Assembly: GCF_963675165.1 (NCBI RefSeq)
Contig: NC_087384.1
Coordinates: 4,519,182 to 4,583,181 of the forward strand
Reading direction: 5' to 3'
From: Halichondria panicea
Lineage: Eukaryota; Porifera; Demospongiae; Suberitida; Halichondriidae
Length of the DNA: 64,000 bases
Every line of letters begins with the position of its first letter. Position 1 is the stretch's first letter. The notes under the pieces were generated by a model. That model saw only the letters and a program-made list of their open reading frames with translations, was not told the origin of the DNA and ran no database searches. Made by a program: the position numbers and the translations under genes. Positions 22,498 to 35,848 of this stretch are shown here, piece after piece.

Positions 22498-24120
22498 ATT
22501 CAAGCTTTTGACTAGGAGAAAGAAAGGCCTGCACTCATCAACTAATGTTCTGATAAACTGAAACCGAATTATCAAAATTAATGGTGAAACAATAATATTT
22601 AAAAACCAACACTAAAAGTACCGGTATGCAAGCACTCAAAGTATATGTGATAGGGCCTAGGAAAACACCCCTTAACGCGAGTATACCCGAGTTTATTTTT
22701 ATTGTTGAATCGGATAAAGCGTTCTCTAAGCTTCAAAATGATACCAAGATCGACCTCCTAGCTATTTTCTATCCGGAGATATGTTCGAGGGAACGCTACG
22801 AAGTATTGCAACGCCCTCTTGAGCAGATGACGCTCGAACGTCATGAATAATAATATAATTATACACTAATTACTGTACGTATTACTAGAATGTTTTCCGA
22901 GAATCAAAAATAATTATGTGAACTTTGCGAGTTTCTGCTGAATTGACTCATTCACAAAGGTTTTTCACTCGAATAATAGTTATTGGTATAAGTGCATGTA
23001 TGTTCATTGAAATTTATAATATAATTATTCAACCCACCCCCCTGCAGAGAGTCAGCTTCGACAGCGAACAACATGACGTTCCTACACTTACGGTCAACGA
23101 TACTTGCATGGTTACAGGGATCCAAACGAGTTCCACAAGAGATGTCTACAAACGGTCAAGACTCCGTCCCTCAAGTCGGACTACGAGGGAATGAGACCTA
23201 GTCAATAATAGCTGTGGGGGAATGTGATCATGGACCACTTATAATACCATCGCGATGAAGGTGCATATATGTGTGATTGGTGTGGTGTGTAATTATTACA
23301 TGCATAGCTATTATATTATTCTTCAGCTAGCTTTGTCGGTATATATAATAGTTATCTAGCTTTGAGATTGTTAGGCGGAGCTAAATCCTGGACACTCACA
23401 TAGAGTTGCATGGGCACCCCTGCAATGTCTAGTTTGTTTCTGGGAGGGCTATATATCACATGACCACTATAGATCTACTAGCTCCACACACAAGAGGCCT
23501 AGGCACAACCACACAGGAGACACAACATCCGCGAGGCACAGGAAGTGTTTGATGCACCACATTCTTTACCTCCAGGTAAAAATTAATTGTGTGTTACCTG
23601 GCATGCACAAGCATTGAGCTGTTTATAGCTGCTAAGAGTCTGATTTTCACATGTTCAGGAGGGATGCCTGGAGTTGCCACTTCAGAATCGTCCGTATGGT
23701 ATAACATAGCATCATGTGTTTGCACAAAGTTTGTATTCAAGTTATGAGTTGTAACAACTAAACAGATTCAAACGAGATTCTAACCGCTGACAGGAAACGC
23801 ACTAGCTTCTCCTCTCAATCACATGCATGCTGATGACAGAAATGTTATGCAGGCCAGGGAGTTTAGTTGCTTTTTCTTCAATTAAACACACAGATATTAA
23901 TATTAGTTGTATGAAAATGAGCCGTTGGTCCCTCTGTTCCAGCTCTCCATGCCATTTACATTCCGGAGGGGTACCTCATTCAACTTATTATGTTGTAAGT
24001 AATGTCATCAAAATCAACTAGACTCACACTTGAAGTGTTTGTTTATTGTTGCCTCTATAACCATAGCCGCACAAGGTGGAACGCTGACTGTTGATGTGTA
24101 TGTTTCTGTGTATATTTCAG

Positions 24121-24233
24121 CTGTAACTGCTCAACGGTTGCACAACGAGAACCATTTGAAGTGGGTATTTGAGGACACATATCATGAGGTGTGGTCCATT
24201 AGAGAGGAACGTCAGCCAGAACGAGAACTTAGT
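24121..24233 (+). other. Exon-like module with consensus splice sites (unit A)
   Basis: A polypyrimidine tract and tttcag precede 113 nt that read AVTAQRLHNENHLKWVFEDT onward to RQPERELS, followed by the donor gtgagt. Copies at 29549-29661 and 40901-41013 have the same length and splice signals. The unit D copy has an in-frame TAG. It could be an internal coding or non-coding exon of a + strand transcript running opposite to the membrane-protein genes. The protein is not recognised. Confidence 0.4.
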
Positions 24234-24260
24234 GTGAGTGTCCAAACTTTAAACAATGTA

Positions 24261-24494
24261 CCGTATAGCGCGAAATGTTCGAGGGGCTTAATTTTCGCGG
24301 ATCTCGTGGGTTAGAATTCTATACGAAAATTAAGACCACGAAAATTGTTCTTTAATTAGAATTACCTGCTATCGTGCAAATATTTAAAGGCGTGTCTTCC
24401 GGTAAGCAGTCATTCCGCGAACATTGTGCAACGAAATGGTTTTTAGAGGCCAATCCACGAAATGTAAGTACCTCGAAAATTTCGCGCTATACGG
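24261..24494. mobile_element. CCGTATAGCG-family MITE with TA duplication (unit A only)
   Basis: The ends are CCGTATAGCGCGAAAT and TTTCGCGCTATACGG, flanked by TA. Units B (29690) and D (41037) carry the uninterrupted sequence caatgtatatcgg at the same place, an empty site that fixes the borders. Confidence 0.85.
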
Positions 24495-25474
24495 TATATT
24501 ATCTGTAAATTTTCGCGATTTTCGCTGATTAAGCATGCATGTACTGCGAACATTTATACCCACGAATTTAATATCACGCTGCAAAAGGGTGCTTCTTTTC
24601 GCTCCTTGTCAATGAACACCATGCACCAACAACACACAGAAAAGCTCGAATAGGACCTGAACATAATCTCGAATCACTTGGACTAAAAGTAGGCAAAATT
24701 GTACAAGGGGTACTTGATGAAGTCTGATTGGTCCACTCAGTATAATGACTGTGTCTACATGCATCATGTTTATGGTCACCTTAAATGATATACTGGGTGC
24801 TAACAACGTACACTATAATATATCCCACAATTTTGTTGACTTGTAAACTCTTGAATGTTGTTTGATGCAAAATTTATGAGAGCCACTAAAAATTATATGC
24901 ACGGAAAGAAGTGAATCCAAATAGTTATAAGTGAAAAAGGGGAGCCGGGATCTGCATAGAGGTCAAAATTCACAATGACTGCTGCATGCTTCTGTATACG
25001 TGTCAGTTTTGCACCTCTTTTTTTCGCTCTTGTATATATAGCTATACTAGCGCTTCAGTTCGTGAGAGACGAACTCATTAGAACTAGCTCAGTATAACTC
25101 GATAGTTTAATATTATTGCAAATCAATGAATTAAAATCCAAGAGTGCGTGGCTATAACTAAAAGCCGCTATATAGAAGCTGTTAGTTTTATAATTATTAT
25201 ACAGTATCTCATTTTTAGAAGGTTCTTGATTTGGAAGGCATGCAACTGTCCTATCTGTGCATGTATCTCATGTGAATATGTTAATTGACTTGTGTTCATA
25301 TTTTTGGGGTTTTGAATTAACTGGCAATCCCGACCTTCAATCAGTATTGCATGCACTGAATAGTTTTCGTATGCCAAAAAATGTTGTTGGTATATCAGCT
25401 ATATAATTATGATATGCGTATATTTATTTTGCATACCGAATGTTAATATATTCTCTGCCACATATTATTTTAGT

Positions 25475-25587
25475 GTCATGGTGGGGCTCAGTCGTTATTT
25501 ACAAGAGGTCAAAGTCTACCTCGCTCCAACAGACGACTGGTATGTGCAACTCTCCCTGTATTATTAGCAATGTACTGTTGAAATAAA
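25475..25587 (+). promoter_or_regulatory. Conserved 3'-terminal exon-like segment with AATAAA
   Basis: A ttttag acceptor-like site is followed by TGTCATGGTGGGGCTCAG and about 110 nt ending in AAATAAATTT, with AATAAA at 25582-25587. The same arrangement is at 30613-30727 and 41955-42067. It looks like the end of a + strand transcript. The reading frame is not conserved between copies. Confidence 0.4.
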
Positions 25588-26393
25588 TTTCCTTCGATAC
25601 TTAAAACCAGAATTGGCACCACTTGTGTAGCTTTTTAGTGTTTTAATATATACATGCCCAGCGGTAACGATATAGCGTGTTTGTGTTTTTGTTTGTGGAT
25701 GTGCATGTTGTATGTGTGTGTTCATGCATACGCGTATTAAATTACCACTTTAACTTCTTAATGGCATGCGAGTACAAGTAACAGCACCAGATATCCAGCT
25801 TACCCACTCCACAAAAAAATGTGTCTGCACTACTCCATATAATTATAATACGGTATAATATTATCATATTTTTAGCAACAAGCATATCATGGTCAATCAT
25901 TTATCAACTCGTGCATTGTACTGCAAATATACATGTATATTCAGTACGCCTTTTTTGTTTAGAGGTCAAGCTTGCACCAAAGTATCAGCGCCTATATCTT
26001 TATCTTGTGTTATTCAAACTTAGCTATATATGAATAATTATAGCACCTTTATTGTACTGCGGTTTATACTAGCAGGGATGCATGGAGTTAATATAGTAAT
26101 AATTTATCCATTTGATGGCTTATCAATTTTGTAAAAATTCAGTCAAAAGCAGTTGAAAAGTATGTTTGTTTTCTGTTTAAGCTGCATGTATTAGTAATAA
26201 TGATTATGCTTTCACTACAAACATCACTGTACATAATTATTATATCTGCAGTGCATGTTGTTGATATTTTTGTAAAAAGAAATGAAGAAACACTGAATGT
26301 TTATCATAATTGCAGTAAGCATAATTATTATATATAGTTTACGTTTCTACATGTGCTACGTGTGTTCTGCTAACAGCAGCAGGTAATGTATAA

Positions 26394-28052
26394 TCAAGTG
26401 GTTGGTGGAAACAACGGTGCATATTCGCTTGGGTTACTGATACGATGTGGAAGGGTTTCGTTATTTGTAGACAATCCTGTCGGGTGTGTAACTTGTCTTT
26501 GGTAACAGCAGCTATAACTATCCCGTCTAGTAAGAGCAGATATCATTAAAGAAATGAAGAATACCATGTACAATATTAGTATACCTATAGCGATAATCAC
26601 TAAAAAAATCAATCTAAAATTCTTGAATGGCTCACAATAATTGTATAAAGATGACCCCATCGCCAACATTAGTAAAAGAAAAGCATCGAAATAGTTGTAA
26701 CGGTCTTTCTTGTATGGTCGTAGGCTAAGGATGATAGCAGGTGTAATAATGAAGACAATTTGGTACACAATAAGGTGGTACGCCTGAGCACCAAAGGCTA
26801 TGAATATTATTCTCAGCAGTAGGTAGACTCCAGCAAACCATCGACAGTCCCTAGTACCAGGTGTTGTGCCGTTCTTGAAATAGCCCTGTGTGATGTTTGC
26901 TAGCTCGTGAATTAGAACACATTTGATTTTGCAGGAAAAGAGACATCTCTGAAAGAATGATTCTGATAGAATAGCAGAAACACTGTTGGTAGGAATACCA
27001 TAGTAATAATAATGATTGATGCTAATATAGCAAGTGGAATATATGTGCCCACATTGAAATCAGCTGCAAAGAAGAGGGTGTATGTTACATTTCCATATTT
27101 GTCATATAAAGGTACTGGCTTTAAAAGGCTTAAAGAAATCGAGCAAAACCTGCTATAGGATAGTAAAAAGAAGGTTGCAAATGCATTCACTACAGAGCCT
27201 TTTAGTTCCCAGCGTCTCCGAAACCTTGCTAAGCACTTGTGAAAAGGCTTCCAGCAAATTACAATTATCTTGCATCCTTTATCGTGGAGTAAAATAAACA
27301 AGTAGACAGCCAAAGTGAAAGCGATTGGATATAGAGCTGCTAGGTACTCCAATGTTACTACTGTAAGTGTGCTCATGTGCTCACTGATGCAAAATGAAGG
27401 AATTAGGAACATAAAGAAGTCCAAATTGAATAGCCCCACAAAATCAGAGAAAATTTTATAAATGGAATAAGAAGCTGTATATCCGCTGATATCAAATGGG
27501 TAAATTCTACACAATACAGTGTTTAGCACCTGAGCCATCAAAACAAAGCTATTCAGAACTGCATGGAGAGGCAAAATTTATCCGGAACACAATAACAATA
27601 ACACAAATCAAAGTCAATGGTACTGTAAGCCTGACAAAGAAGAGTAGCCATCCTAAAGGTTGTGGCATGCATTTCTTACACTCTTTATAGTAAGAGAAAA
27701 CGGCCGGTCCCAGTCCTGGTTGGCAGTGACTACAGAGCAGTCCTGTGCGATTGAGAGGACCACACATCTCCTCATCTAGTTTTGATACATCAGAGGGTAC
27801 ATCCATGAATTTTGATAGTCGACTATTTGTGTTGTATGGGCAGGCTCCAAAATTCTCTGTGTCATTGTTGTAGGTTATGCAGAAACCGTCTGATATTTCT
27901 GTCTTGTTTGTCACATTCGAGCACTGCAATATAGTATTGATCTGTTGTCCACACTCACATTTGTTTGCTTGGTGTATAAACCATGTTGGGCATTCTTGAC
28001 TGGACACTAGAACTACCTGTAGTACAATCACAATCACTCCAAGTATCGTCAT
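26394..28052 (-). pseudogene. Multipass membrane protein, array copy B (two frameshifts)
   Basis: The start is the ATG at 28052 (MTILGVIVIVLQVVLVSS). A 4-nt insertion near 27562 (gcat within CAGAACTGGAGAGGC) breaks the frame after RINFASP in the first membrane region. A single-base loss near 26956 follows RFFQR-type sequence. Together these add three bases, so the C-terminal frame is again the family frame and ends SEYAPLFPPTT. The ectodomain Cys pattern is complete. Copy B heads the first half of an 11-kb block duplicated as copies D and E. Confidence 0.8.
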
Positions 28053-31000
28053 ATTCAAGCTTTTAACTAAGAGAAAGAAAGGCCTGCACTCATCAACTAT
28101 TGTTCTGACAAACTGAAACCGAGTTATCAAGAAAACAATAATATTGAAAAACCAACACTAAAAGTACCGGTATGCAAGAGCTCGAAGTATATACACTAAT
28201 TACTGTACGTATTACTATAATGTTTTCCGAGAATCAAACATAATTATGTGAACTTTGCGAGCGTTGATCATTTCGCCAAAAAAATTCATCAAACCTAAAC
28301 TGGTATAATGGTATAATGATTAAGACACACGGTCTTTGCCAGAACACAATAGTTGTACCTCAAAGGGGTCAATTTTTCTGCTGAATTGACTCATTCGCAA
28401 AGGTTTTTCACTCGCATAATAGTTATTGGTATAAGTGCGTGTTCGTTGAAACTTATATTCAACCCACTCCCTGCAGAGAGTCCGCTTCGACAGCGAACAG
28501 CATGACGTTCCTATATACTTACGGTCAACGATACTTGCATGGTTACAGGTATCCGAACGAGTTCCACCAGAGATGTCTACATGCAGACGGTCAAGACTCC
28601 GTCCCTCAAGTCGGACTACAACAAGGGAACGAGACCTAGTCAATAGCTATGGGGGAGTGTGATCATGGACCATTTATATACACCATCACTAATGAAGGTG
28701 CATATATATGTGTGGTAATTGGTGTGGTGTGTAATTATTATTATATTATTGTTTAGCTTTGTCGGTATATAATAGCTATCTAGCTTTGAGATTGTTAGGC
28801 GGAGCTAAATCCTAAACACTCACGTAGAGTTGCATGGGCACCTCTGCAATGTCTAGTTTGTTCCTGGGAGGGCTATCACATGACCACTATAGATCTACTA
28901 GCTCCACACACAAGAGGCCTATATAGGCACAACCACACAGGAGACACAACATCCGCGAGGCACAGGAAGTGTTTGATGCACCACATTCTTTACCTCCAAG
29001 TAAAAATTAATTGTGTGTTAGCCATGCAGCTCTGAGCTTTTTATAGCTGCTAAGAGTCTGATTTGCACAGGTTCAGAATTTTCAGGAGGGATGCCTGGAG
29101 TTGCCACTTCAGAATCGTGCGTACGGTGTAACATAGCATCATGTGTTTGCACAAAGTTTGTATTCAAGTTATGAGTTGTAACAACTAAACAGATTCAAAC
29201 GAGATTGTAACCGCTGACAGGAAACGCACTAGCTTCTCCTCTCAATCACATACTGATGACAGACATTTTATGCAGGGAGTTTAGTTGCTTTTTCTTCAAT
29301 TAAACACACAAATATTAATATTGGTTGTATGAAAATGAGTCGTTGGTCCCTCTGTTCCAGCTCTCCATGCTATTTACATTCCTTTAAACGGAGGGGTACC
29401 TCATTCAACTTATTATGTTGTAAGTAATGTCATCAAAATCGACTAGACTCACACTTGAAGCGTTTGTTTATTTGTTGCCTCTATATAGCCATAGTCGCAC
29501 AAGGGGGAAAGCTGACTGTTGATGTGTGTGTTTCTGTGCATATTTCAGCTGTAACTGCTCAACGGTTGCACAACAAGAACCATTTGAAGTGGGTATTTGA
29601 GGACGCATATCACAAGGCGTGGTCCATTAGAGAGGAACGTCAGCCAGAACGAGAACTTAGTGTGAGTGTCCAAACTTTACACAATGTATATCGGTCAATT
29701 TTCGCGATTTTTGCTGATTAATCATGTACTGCAAACATTTATACCCACGAATTTAATATCACGCTGCAAAAGGCTGCTTCTTTTCGCTCCTTGTCAATGA
29801 ACACCATGCACCAACAACACACAGAAAAGCTCAAATAGGACCTGAACATAATCTTGCTTCACTTGGACTAAAAGTAGGCAACATTTTACCAGGGTACGTG
29901 ATGAAGTCTGATTGGTCCACTCAGTATAATGACTGTGTCTACATGCATCATGTTTATGGTCACCATGATATACCGGGTACTAACAACGTACACTATATCC
30001 CACAATTTTTGATGCAAACTTTATGAGAACCACTAAAAGTTTAAAAAAGATATGTATGCACGGAAAGAAGTGAATCCAAATAGTTAATTAATATAAGTGA
30101 AAAAGGGGAGCTGGGATCTGTATAGAGTCAAAATTCACAATGACTGCTGCTTCTGGAAGTGTACGTGTCAGTTTTGCACCTATTTTTTTCGCTCTTGTAG
30201 CTATACTAGCGCTTCAGTACGTGAGAGACGAACTCATTAGAACTAGCTATAACTAATTGCAAATCAATGAATCAAAATCCAAGAGAGCGTGGCTATAACT
30301 AAAAGCCGCTATATAGAAGCTGTTAGTTTTATAATTATTATACAGTATCTCATTTTTAGAAGGTTCTTGATTTGGAAGGCATGCAACTGTCCTTGTCCTA
30401 TCTGTACATGTATCTCATGTGAATAATTATGTTAATTGACTTGTGTTCATATTTTGGGGGTTTTGAATTAACTGGCAATCCTGACCTTCAATCAGTATAT
30501 TGCATGCACTGAATAGTTTTCGTATGCCAAAAAATGTTGTTGGTATAATTATCAGCTATATGCTATTTTGCATACCGAATGCTAATGTATTCTCTGCCAC
30601 ATATTATTTTAGTGTTATGGTGGGGCTCAGTCATTGTTCACAAGAGGTCAAAGGTCTACCTCGCTCCAGCAGACGACTGGTGTGTGCAACTCTCCCTGTA
30701 TTATTAGCCATGCACTGTTGAAATAAATTTCTTTCGATACTTAAAGCCAGAATTGGCACCACTTGTGTCTATAGGCTTCTAGTCATGTTTACTTGGATTT
30801 TAATTCGTGGATTTGCAAAATAATTATTGCTCCGTTCTCGAGTTATGCCTAGTTTTGCTTACTTGGAATGCCATTGCAGCCTTTTCAGAAGAGCACGTAG
30901 CCAAACTTGTTTACCGAGTGTTGCTACTCTACTTAGTAGTTAGCTCTGCACTAGAACGCTAGCTATTGGTAGCTACATGCAAGAGTGAGAAGAGAGCTGC

Positions 31001-32397
31001 AAGGCTCTGCTGATGCAGCCATTAATTTTAGACTTGAACTTTTGGCATCGATCGTTTTTAACAACAGTCATGGTCAAATGGAGTTTAAGTTTGTTAAACG
31101 GAGTTAATGGAGTGGAGCGTATGCCTCACATGTATATGGTAAAGCGCATGGGTAATATCACATGGCGTATAGTATCACATGGCCTCGTGCTTGCTATAAG
31201 CTTAACTGTTGCTGGTTAGCTATCCTTCAATTTGATTGTCTCTTCTCCCACCCACCCTTCCCCAATTCCAGGTAAATCTATGTTCTAAGCGTTATTTTTT
31301 ATTAATTTTTATTTTCTCCGGTGCATGGTGTCCATGTATCGTGATGGAGCGTCGTTGGAGGGGGCTCGCAGCTAAGCTATTTATTCTCCCTCGCCCAGGG
31401 ATTAATGTTATTCATAGTTATAATTATTCATTAAGGTCATCTCCAACCAGGTGATAACCGCTAATGATATTCATAGCTGTGGTGTTGGGCTTGGCTTACG
31501 ATAAACAGCTCAGCCCCTTCCTACGTCGCTCCACCCTACCAACTCCCCTGGCTGGGTAGTTGGTGACTCTACTGAAGTCAGCCAATCAACATCAGCGTAA
31601 CAAACATTAATCATTACCCACTCCCTGAGTTTTTGCATGCAGCAAAATTATCTGTGTCAGAGGAGGTACGACACGGTCACATGACCAGCCAAAAGGATTA
31701 TGAATCTCATTAACTTGTGCATGAATATCATTCAAGACTGTGTACTTTGATAGTGGATTTGGTTTGGCGTGTATCTTTCAAGAAATACACTTGACGTTTC
31801 TAAGATCAGGATGGTTGATTGCTGGGCTTATACTGATGTGAAATAGCTTTTCAACCAGTTTCAACCACCACTTAGATTTTGAGATATTTTGTAATTCTGT
31901 GCCTGCATTAGGGATAGGATCACTGCCAACATCTGAGCCTTGGTTCTTACAACAAATCTAATCTCTGCTTGTAAAACTCTAGCTACTAGCCAGCAACAAA
32001 TTCACTGAGTTTTATGCTCTAAATTTGTCTCTTTACGGCGCTTACTTGCCACCAGTTGAATGTCGTCATTGGAATGCATTTTTAACGACTTCAATCAAGA
32101 AATAGCAGCTACGTGAGCTTAACCGCATGTCGTACCTCCTCTGATCATGTGTATAAAAGCAGACTTAGCTATTAGTAGCTTTATGTTATGTAGCTTTGGC
32201 ATCTCCACCGAGGCATCAGCACCTGCGGTCCTTTCATTATTATTATTATTATGTCTGCAGTGCATGCATGTTGTTGATATTTTTGAAGAATTGAAGAAAC
32301 ACTAAGTGTTTACTGATCATAATTGCAACAAGCATAATTATTATGTAGTTTACGTTTCTACATGTGCTACGTGTGTTCTGCTAACAGCAGGTAATGT
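28053..32397. other. Spacer B: exon-like modules and TIR element
   Basis: The segment 28140-30760 parallels spacers A and D, with exon-like modules at about 28480-28640, 29549-29661 and 30613-30727 (AATAAA at 30722-30727). From 30760 to 32397 the sequence parallels 42100-43062. An element with inverted ends ATCAGAGGAGGTACGACA-like lies at about 31655-32147 and is largely deleted in the parallel region of unit D. No full gene is supported. Confidence 0.5.
29549..29661 (+). other. Exon-like module (unit B)
   Basis: It has the same acceptor, donor and 113-nt length as the unit A module, reading AVTAQRLHNKNHLKWVFEDA and so on to ERELS with no stop. It differs from unit A by a few substitutions and no indels. 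Confidence 0.4.
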
Positions 32398-34055
32398 TCA
32401 AGTGGTTGGTGGTAACAACGGTGCGTATTCGCTTGGGTCACTGATACAATGTGGAAGAGTTTCGTTATTTGTAGACAATCCTGTCGGGTGTGTAACTCGT
32501 CTTTGGTAGCAGCAGCTATAACAACCCCGTCTAGTAAGACCAGATATCAGTAATGAAATGAACAATACCATGTACAGCATTAGTATACCTATAGCGATAA
32601 TCACTAAAAAAACCCATCTAATATTTTTGAACACCTCACGATAATTGTATAAAGATGTCCCCATCGCCAACACTAGTAAAAGAAAAGCATCGAAATAGTT
32701 GTAACGGTCTTTCTTGTATGGTCGTAGGCCAAGGATGATAGCAAGTGTAATAATGAAGACCATTTGGTACACAATAAGGTGGTACGCCTGAGAACCAAAG
32801 GCTATGAATATTATTCTCAGCAGTAGGTATACGCCAGCAAACCATCGACAGTCCCTAGTACCAGGTGTTGTGCCGTTCTTGAAATAGCCCTGTGTGATGT
32901 TTGCTAGCTCGTGAATTAGAACACATTTGATTTTGCAAAAATAGAGACATCTCTGAAAGAAACGATTCTGGTAGAATAGCAGAAAAACTGCTGGTAGGAA
33001 TACCGTGATAACAATAATGATTGATGATATTATAGCGAGTGGAATGTATGTGCCCACATTGAAATCGGCTGCAAAGAAGAGGGTGTATGTTACATTTCCG
33101 TATTTGTCATATAAAGGTACTGGCTTTAAAAGGCTTAAAGAAATCGAGCAAAACCTGCTATACGACAGTAAAAAGAAGGTTGCAAATGCATTCACTACAG
33201 AGCCTTTTAGTTCCCAGCGTCTCCGAAACCTTGCTAAGCACTTGTGAAATGGCCTCCAGCAAATCACAATTATCTTGCATCCTCTGTCGTGGAGCGAAAT
33301 GAACAAGTAGACAGCCAAAGTGAAAGCGATTGGATACAGAGCTTCTAGGTACTCCAATGCTACGACTGTGAGTGTGCTCATGTGCTCACTGATGCAAAAT
33401 GAAGGAATTAGGAACATAAAGAAGTCCAAATTGAATAGCCCCACAAAATCAGCGGCAAATTTATAAATGGAATAAGAGTGGGTATATCCGCTGATATCAA
33501 ATGGGTAATTTCTACACAATACAGTGTTCAGCACCTGAGCTATCAAAACAAAGCTATTCAGCTGGAGAGGCAAAATTTATCCGGAACACAATAACAATAA
33601 CACAATTCAAAGTCAATGGTATTGTAAGCCTGACAAAGAAGAGTAGCCATCCTAAAGGCTGTGGCATGCATTCCTTACACTCTTTGTAGTACGAGAAGAC
33701 GGCCGGTCCCAGTCCTGGTTGGCAGTTACTACAGAGTAGTCCTGTGCGTTTGAGAGGACCACACATCTCCTCATCTAGCTTTGATACATCAGAGGGTACA
33801 TCCATGAGTTGTGATAGTCGACTATTTGTGTTGTATGGGCAGGCTCCAATATGCTCTGTGCCATTGTCGTAAGTTAGGCAGAATCCATCAAATATTTCTG
33901 TCTTGTTTGTCACATTCGAGCACTGCAATATAGTTGATCTGTTGTCCACACTCACACCGGTTTGCTTGGTGTACAAACCATGTTGGGCATTCTTGACTGG
34001 ACACTAGAACTACCTGTAGTACAATCACAATCACAATCACTCCAAGTATCGTCAT
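32398..34055 (-). pseudogene. Multipass membrane protein, array copy C (two 2-nt deletions)
   Basis: The start is the ATG at 34055. The signal peptide has an extra VI pair (GVIVIVIVLQVVLVSS), shared only with copy E. Two-base deletions near 33934 (in the ectodomain, after LQCSN-type sequence begins) and near 33560 (after RINFASP) break the frame. The rest of the copy, about 390 codons from the first membrane region to SEYAPLLPPTT, is open. Copies C and E are closest to each other, consistent with the 11-kb block duplication. Confidence 0.8.
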
Positions 34056-34792
34056 ATTCAAGCTTTTAACTAGGAGAAAGAATGGCCTACACTCATCAAC
34101 TAATGTTCTGACAAACTGAAACCTAGTTATCAAAATTAATGGTGAAAACAATAATATTGAAAAACCAACACTAAAAGTACCGGTATGCAAGAGTTCGAAG
34201 TATATATACTAATTACTGTACTTATTTTATAACATCCTAGTATTATACTATAGTATGTTTTCCGAGAATCAAACATAATTATGTGAACTTTGCGAGTGTG
34301 ATCATTTCACCCAAAAAATTTATCAAACCTAAACTGGTATATATTGGTTAAGACACATGATCTTTGCCAGAACACAATAGTCTGACCTCAAAGGGGTCAA
34401 ATTTTCTACTGAATTGCAAAGATTTTTCGCATAATATTTGTATAAGTGCATGTTCATTGAAACTTATATAATATTCAACCTACCCCCTCCCCTGCAGAAT
34501 CATCCTTGACAGCGAGCAGCGCATGGTATCCAAACGAGTTCCACAAGAGATGTATACAGACGATCAAGACTCCGTCCCTCAAGTCGGGCTACAGCGAGGG
34601 AACGATACCTATAGTCAATAACTGTGGGGGGGGGGTGATCATGGACCAATTATATACACCATCGCTGATGAAGGTGCATATAATTATGTGTGATTGGTGT
34701 GGTGTGTAATTATTATACATGCATATTATATTATTGTTCAGCTTTGTCGGTATATATATATCTAGCTTTGATTTGCACAGTTTAATTAGGTT

Positions 34793-34906
34793 CATGTTCA
34801 ATAGCGCAACACATAAAGTGGTAACTCCAGGCATCCCTCCTGCAGGAGGGATGGCCTGGAGGAAAGATGCCTGGAGTTACCACTTTATGTGTTGTGCTAT
34901 TGAACT
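34793..34906. repeat. Inverted duplication forming a long hairpin (unit C)
   Basis: Arms GTTCAATAGCGCAACACATA and TATGTGTTGTGCTATTGAAC enclose GCATCCCTCCTGCAGGAGGG. The paralogous place in unit E (45668-45780) has the same structure. Units A, B and D carry only a single arm (GGGATGCCTGGAGTTGCCAC near 23665, 29096 and 40361). Confidence 0.7.
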
Positions 34907-35086
34907 TTGACCTGGAGAATAAGGAATGCGCATGGTCAGGTGCATCAAACACTTCTCGCTGATATCGTATCTCCTCAGGGTTTCACATCGTGAACTGGAC
35001 GCTTTGATCAACCTAAAAACTTTATTAGAAAATTTTATCTGGAACACAATAACAATAACACAAATCTTATTAGCTGTGTGCATGTA

Positions 35087-35278
35087 CCGTATAGCGGGTA
35101 ATTTTCGGGGGGACAAAATATTCGTGGTTGAGCAGTATTTAGTCATTTTGTGGATATTATTTTTTCGTGGTTGCTGCTTGCACTGCAGGTAAGGTCGTTT
35201 CATTCGTGGCCAGACCTTCAACCACGAAAACCACGAATATTTTGCCCCACGAAAATTACCCTCTATGGTATATCGTGT
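35087..35278. mobile_element. CCGTATAGCG-family MITE (unit C)
   Basis: The ends are CCGTATAGCGGGTAATTTTC and GAAAATTACCCTCTATGG, flanked by TA. The same insertion is present in unit E at 45923-46113, so it predates the block duplication. Confidence 0.75.
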
Positions 35279-35741
35279 TTTTACCATTAATATTGTTTTT
35301 AAAGATTGACTCATGAAACTATCATGTAATGGGGAGATTTTTCTGTACGGTTGTGCGCATGCCGTGTTGTGTGGGAAGGGCTTGTTAGCTTATTGGGTAA
35401 CAATTTGGTACTGAATGGTTGTAAGGGGAATCACCAGAGACTAATTATAAGTTGAGACTCAGATCTAGCTACAGACACTCTGCTACAGATGCATCATTTA
35501 AATGTGGTGGGCCGTTTACTTTAAAATTCACATTTTCATTCAGATTACAACTAGATTCATTCAAGATGTGCACTTTTCATTCAAGATTAATTGTGATGCA
35601 TTCATTAAAGATGCACAGTGAATGTCCAATGTCTATAGAGTGGATAGTGAGTGATTGAGAGCTCAGACTAGCTAGATATTATTGAAACACTCTTTGAATC
35701 TGTGGTTACCATGGCAACAACGGTTTTTTCGATGTGCAGAG

Positions 35742-35848
35742 GACAGCCTTAAACTACGTGAGGACCTTGTGTCAGAACAAATACTTCAAGGGTGTGACGT
35801 TCTCTCCCATACCAAAGAGACCGACAGACTGCTGCAGATAAAGGTATG
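35742..35848 (+). other. Exon-like segment DSLKLREDLV...RLLQIK with donor
   Basis: A frame reading DSLKLREDLVSEQILQGCDV and ending ETDRLLQIK runs into the donor gtatgc. The paralogous segment at about 48551-48650 differs mostly at synonymous sites (GTG/GTC, ACC/ACG) in this frame, with two amino acid changes at its start. A following acceptor-like ctgtatgtag at 35940 would add TATAAQG and a stop. I do not recognise the protein. Confidence 0.35.

Larger units (their letters stand above)
22498..26393. other. Spacer A: upstream region of copy A with + strand exon-like modules
   Basis: The spacer matches spacers at 28053-30800 and 39303-42100. It contains exon-like modules (23048 onward, 24121-24233, about 25475-25580), a MITE at 24261-24494 and the 3' flank of copy B from about 25750. 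I cannot support a complete gene. Confidence 0.5.

Noticed and set aside
22498-22575. Upstream extension of the membrane-protein start (and similar extensions in the other copies)
   Set aside because: The extension is not hydrophobic in a useful way and differs between copies; the inner ATG places a clean signal peptide at the N-terminus in all copies.
28290-28340. Possible tRNA-like segment near GGTATAATGGTATAATGATT
   Set aside because: No cloverleaf with anticodon and TΨC arms could be formed.
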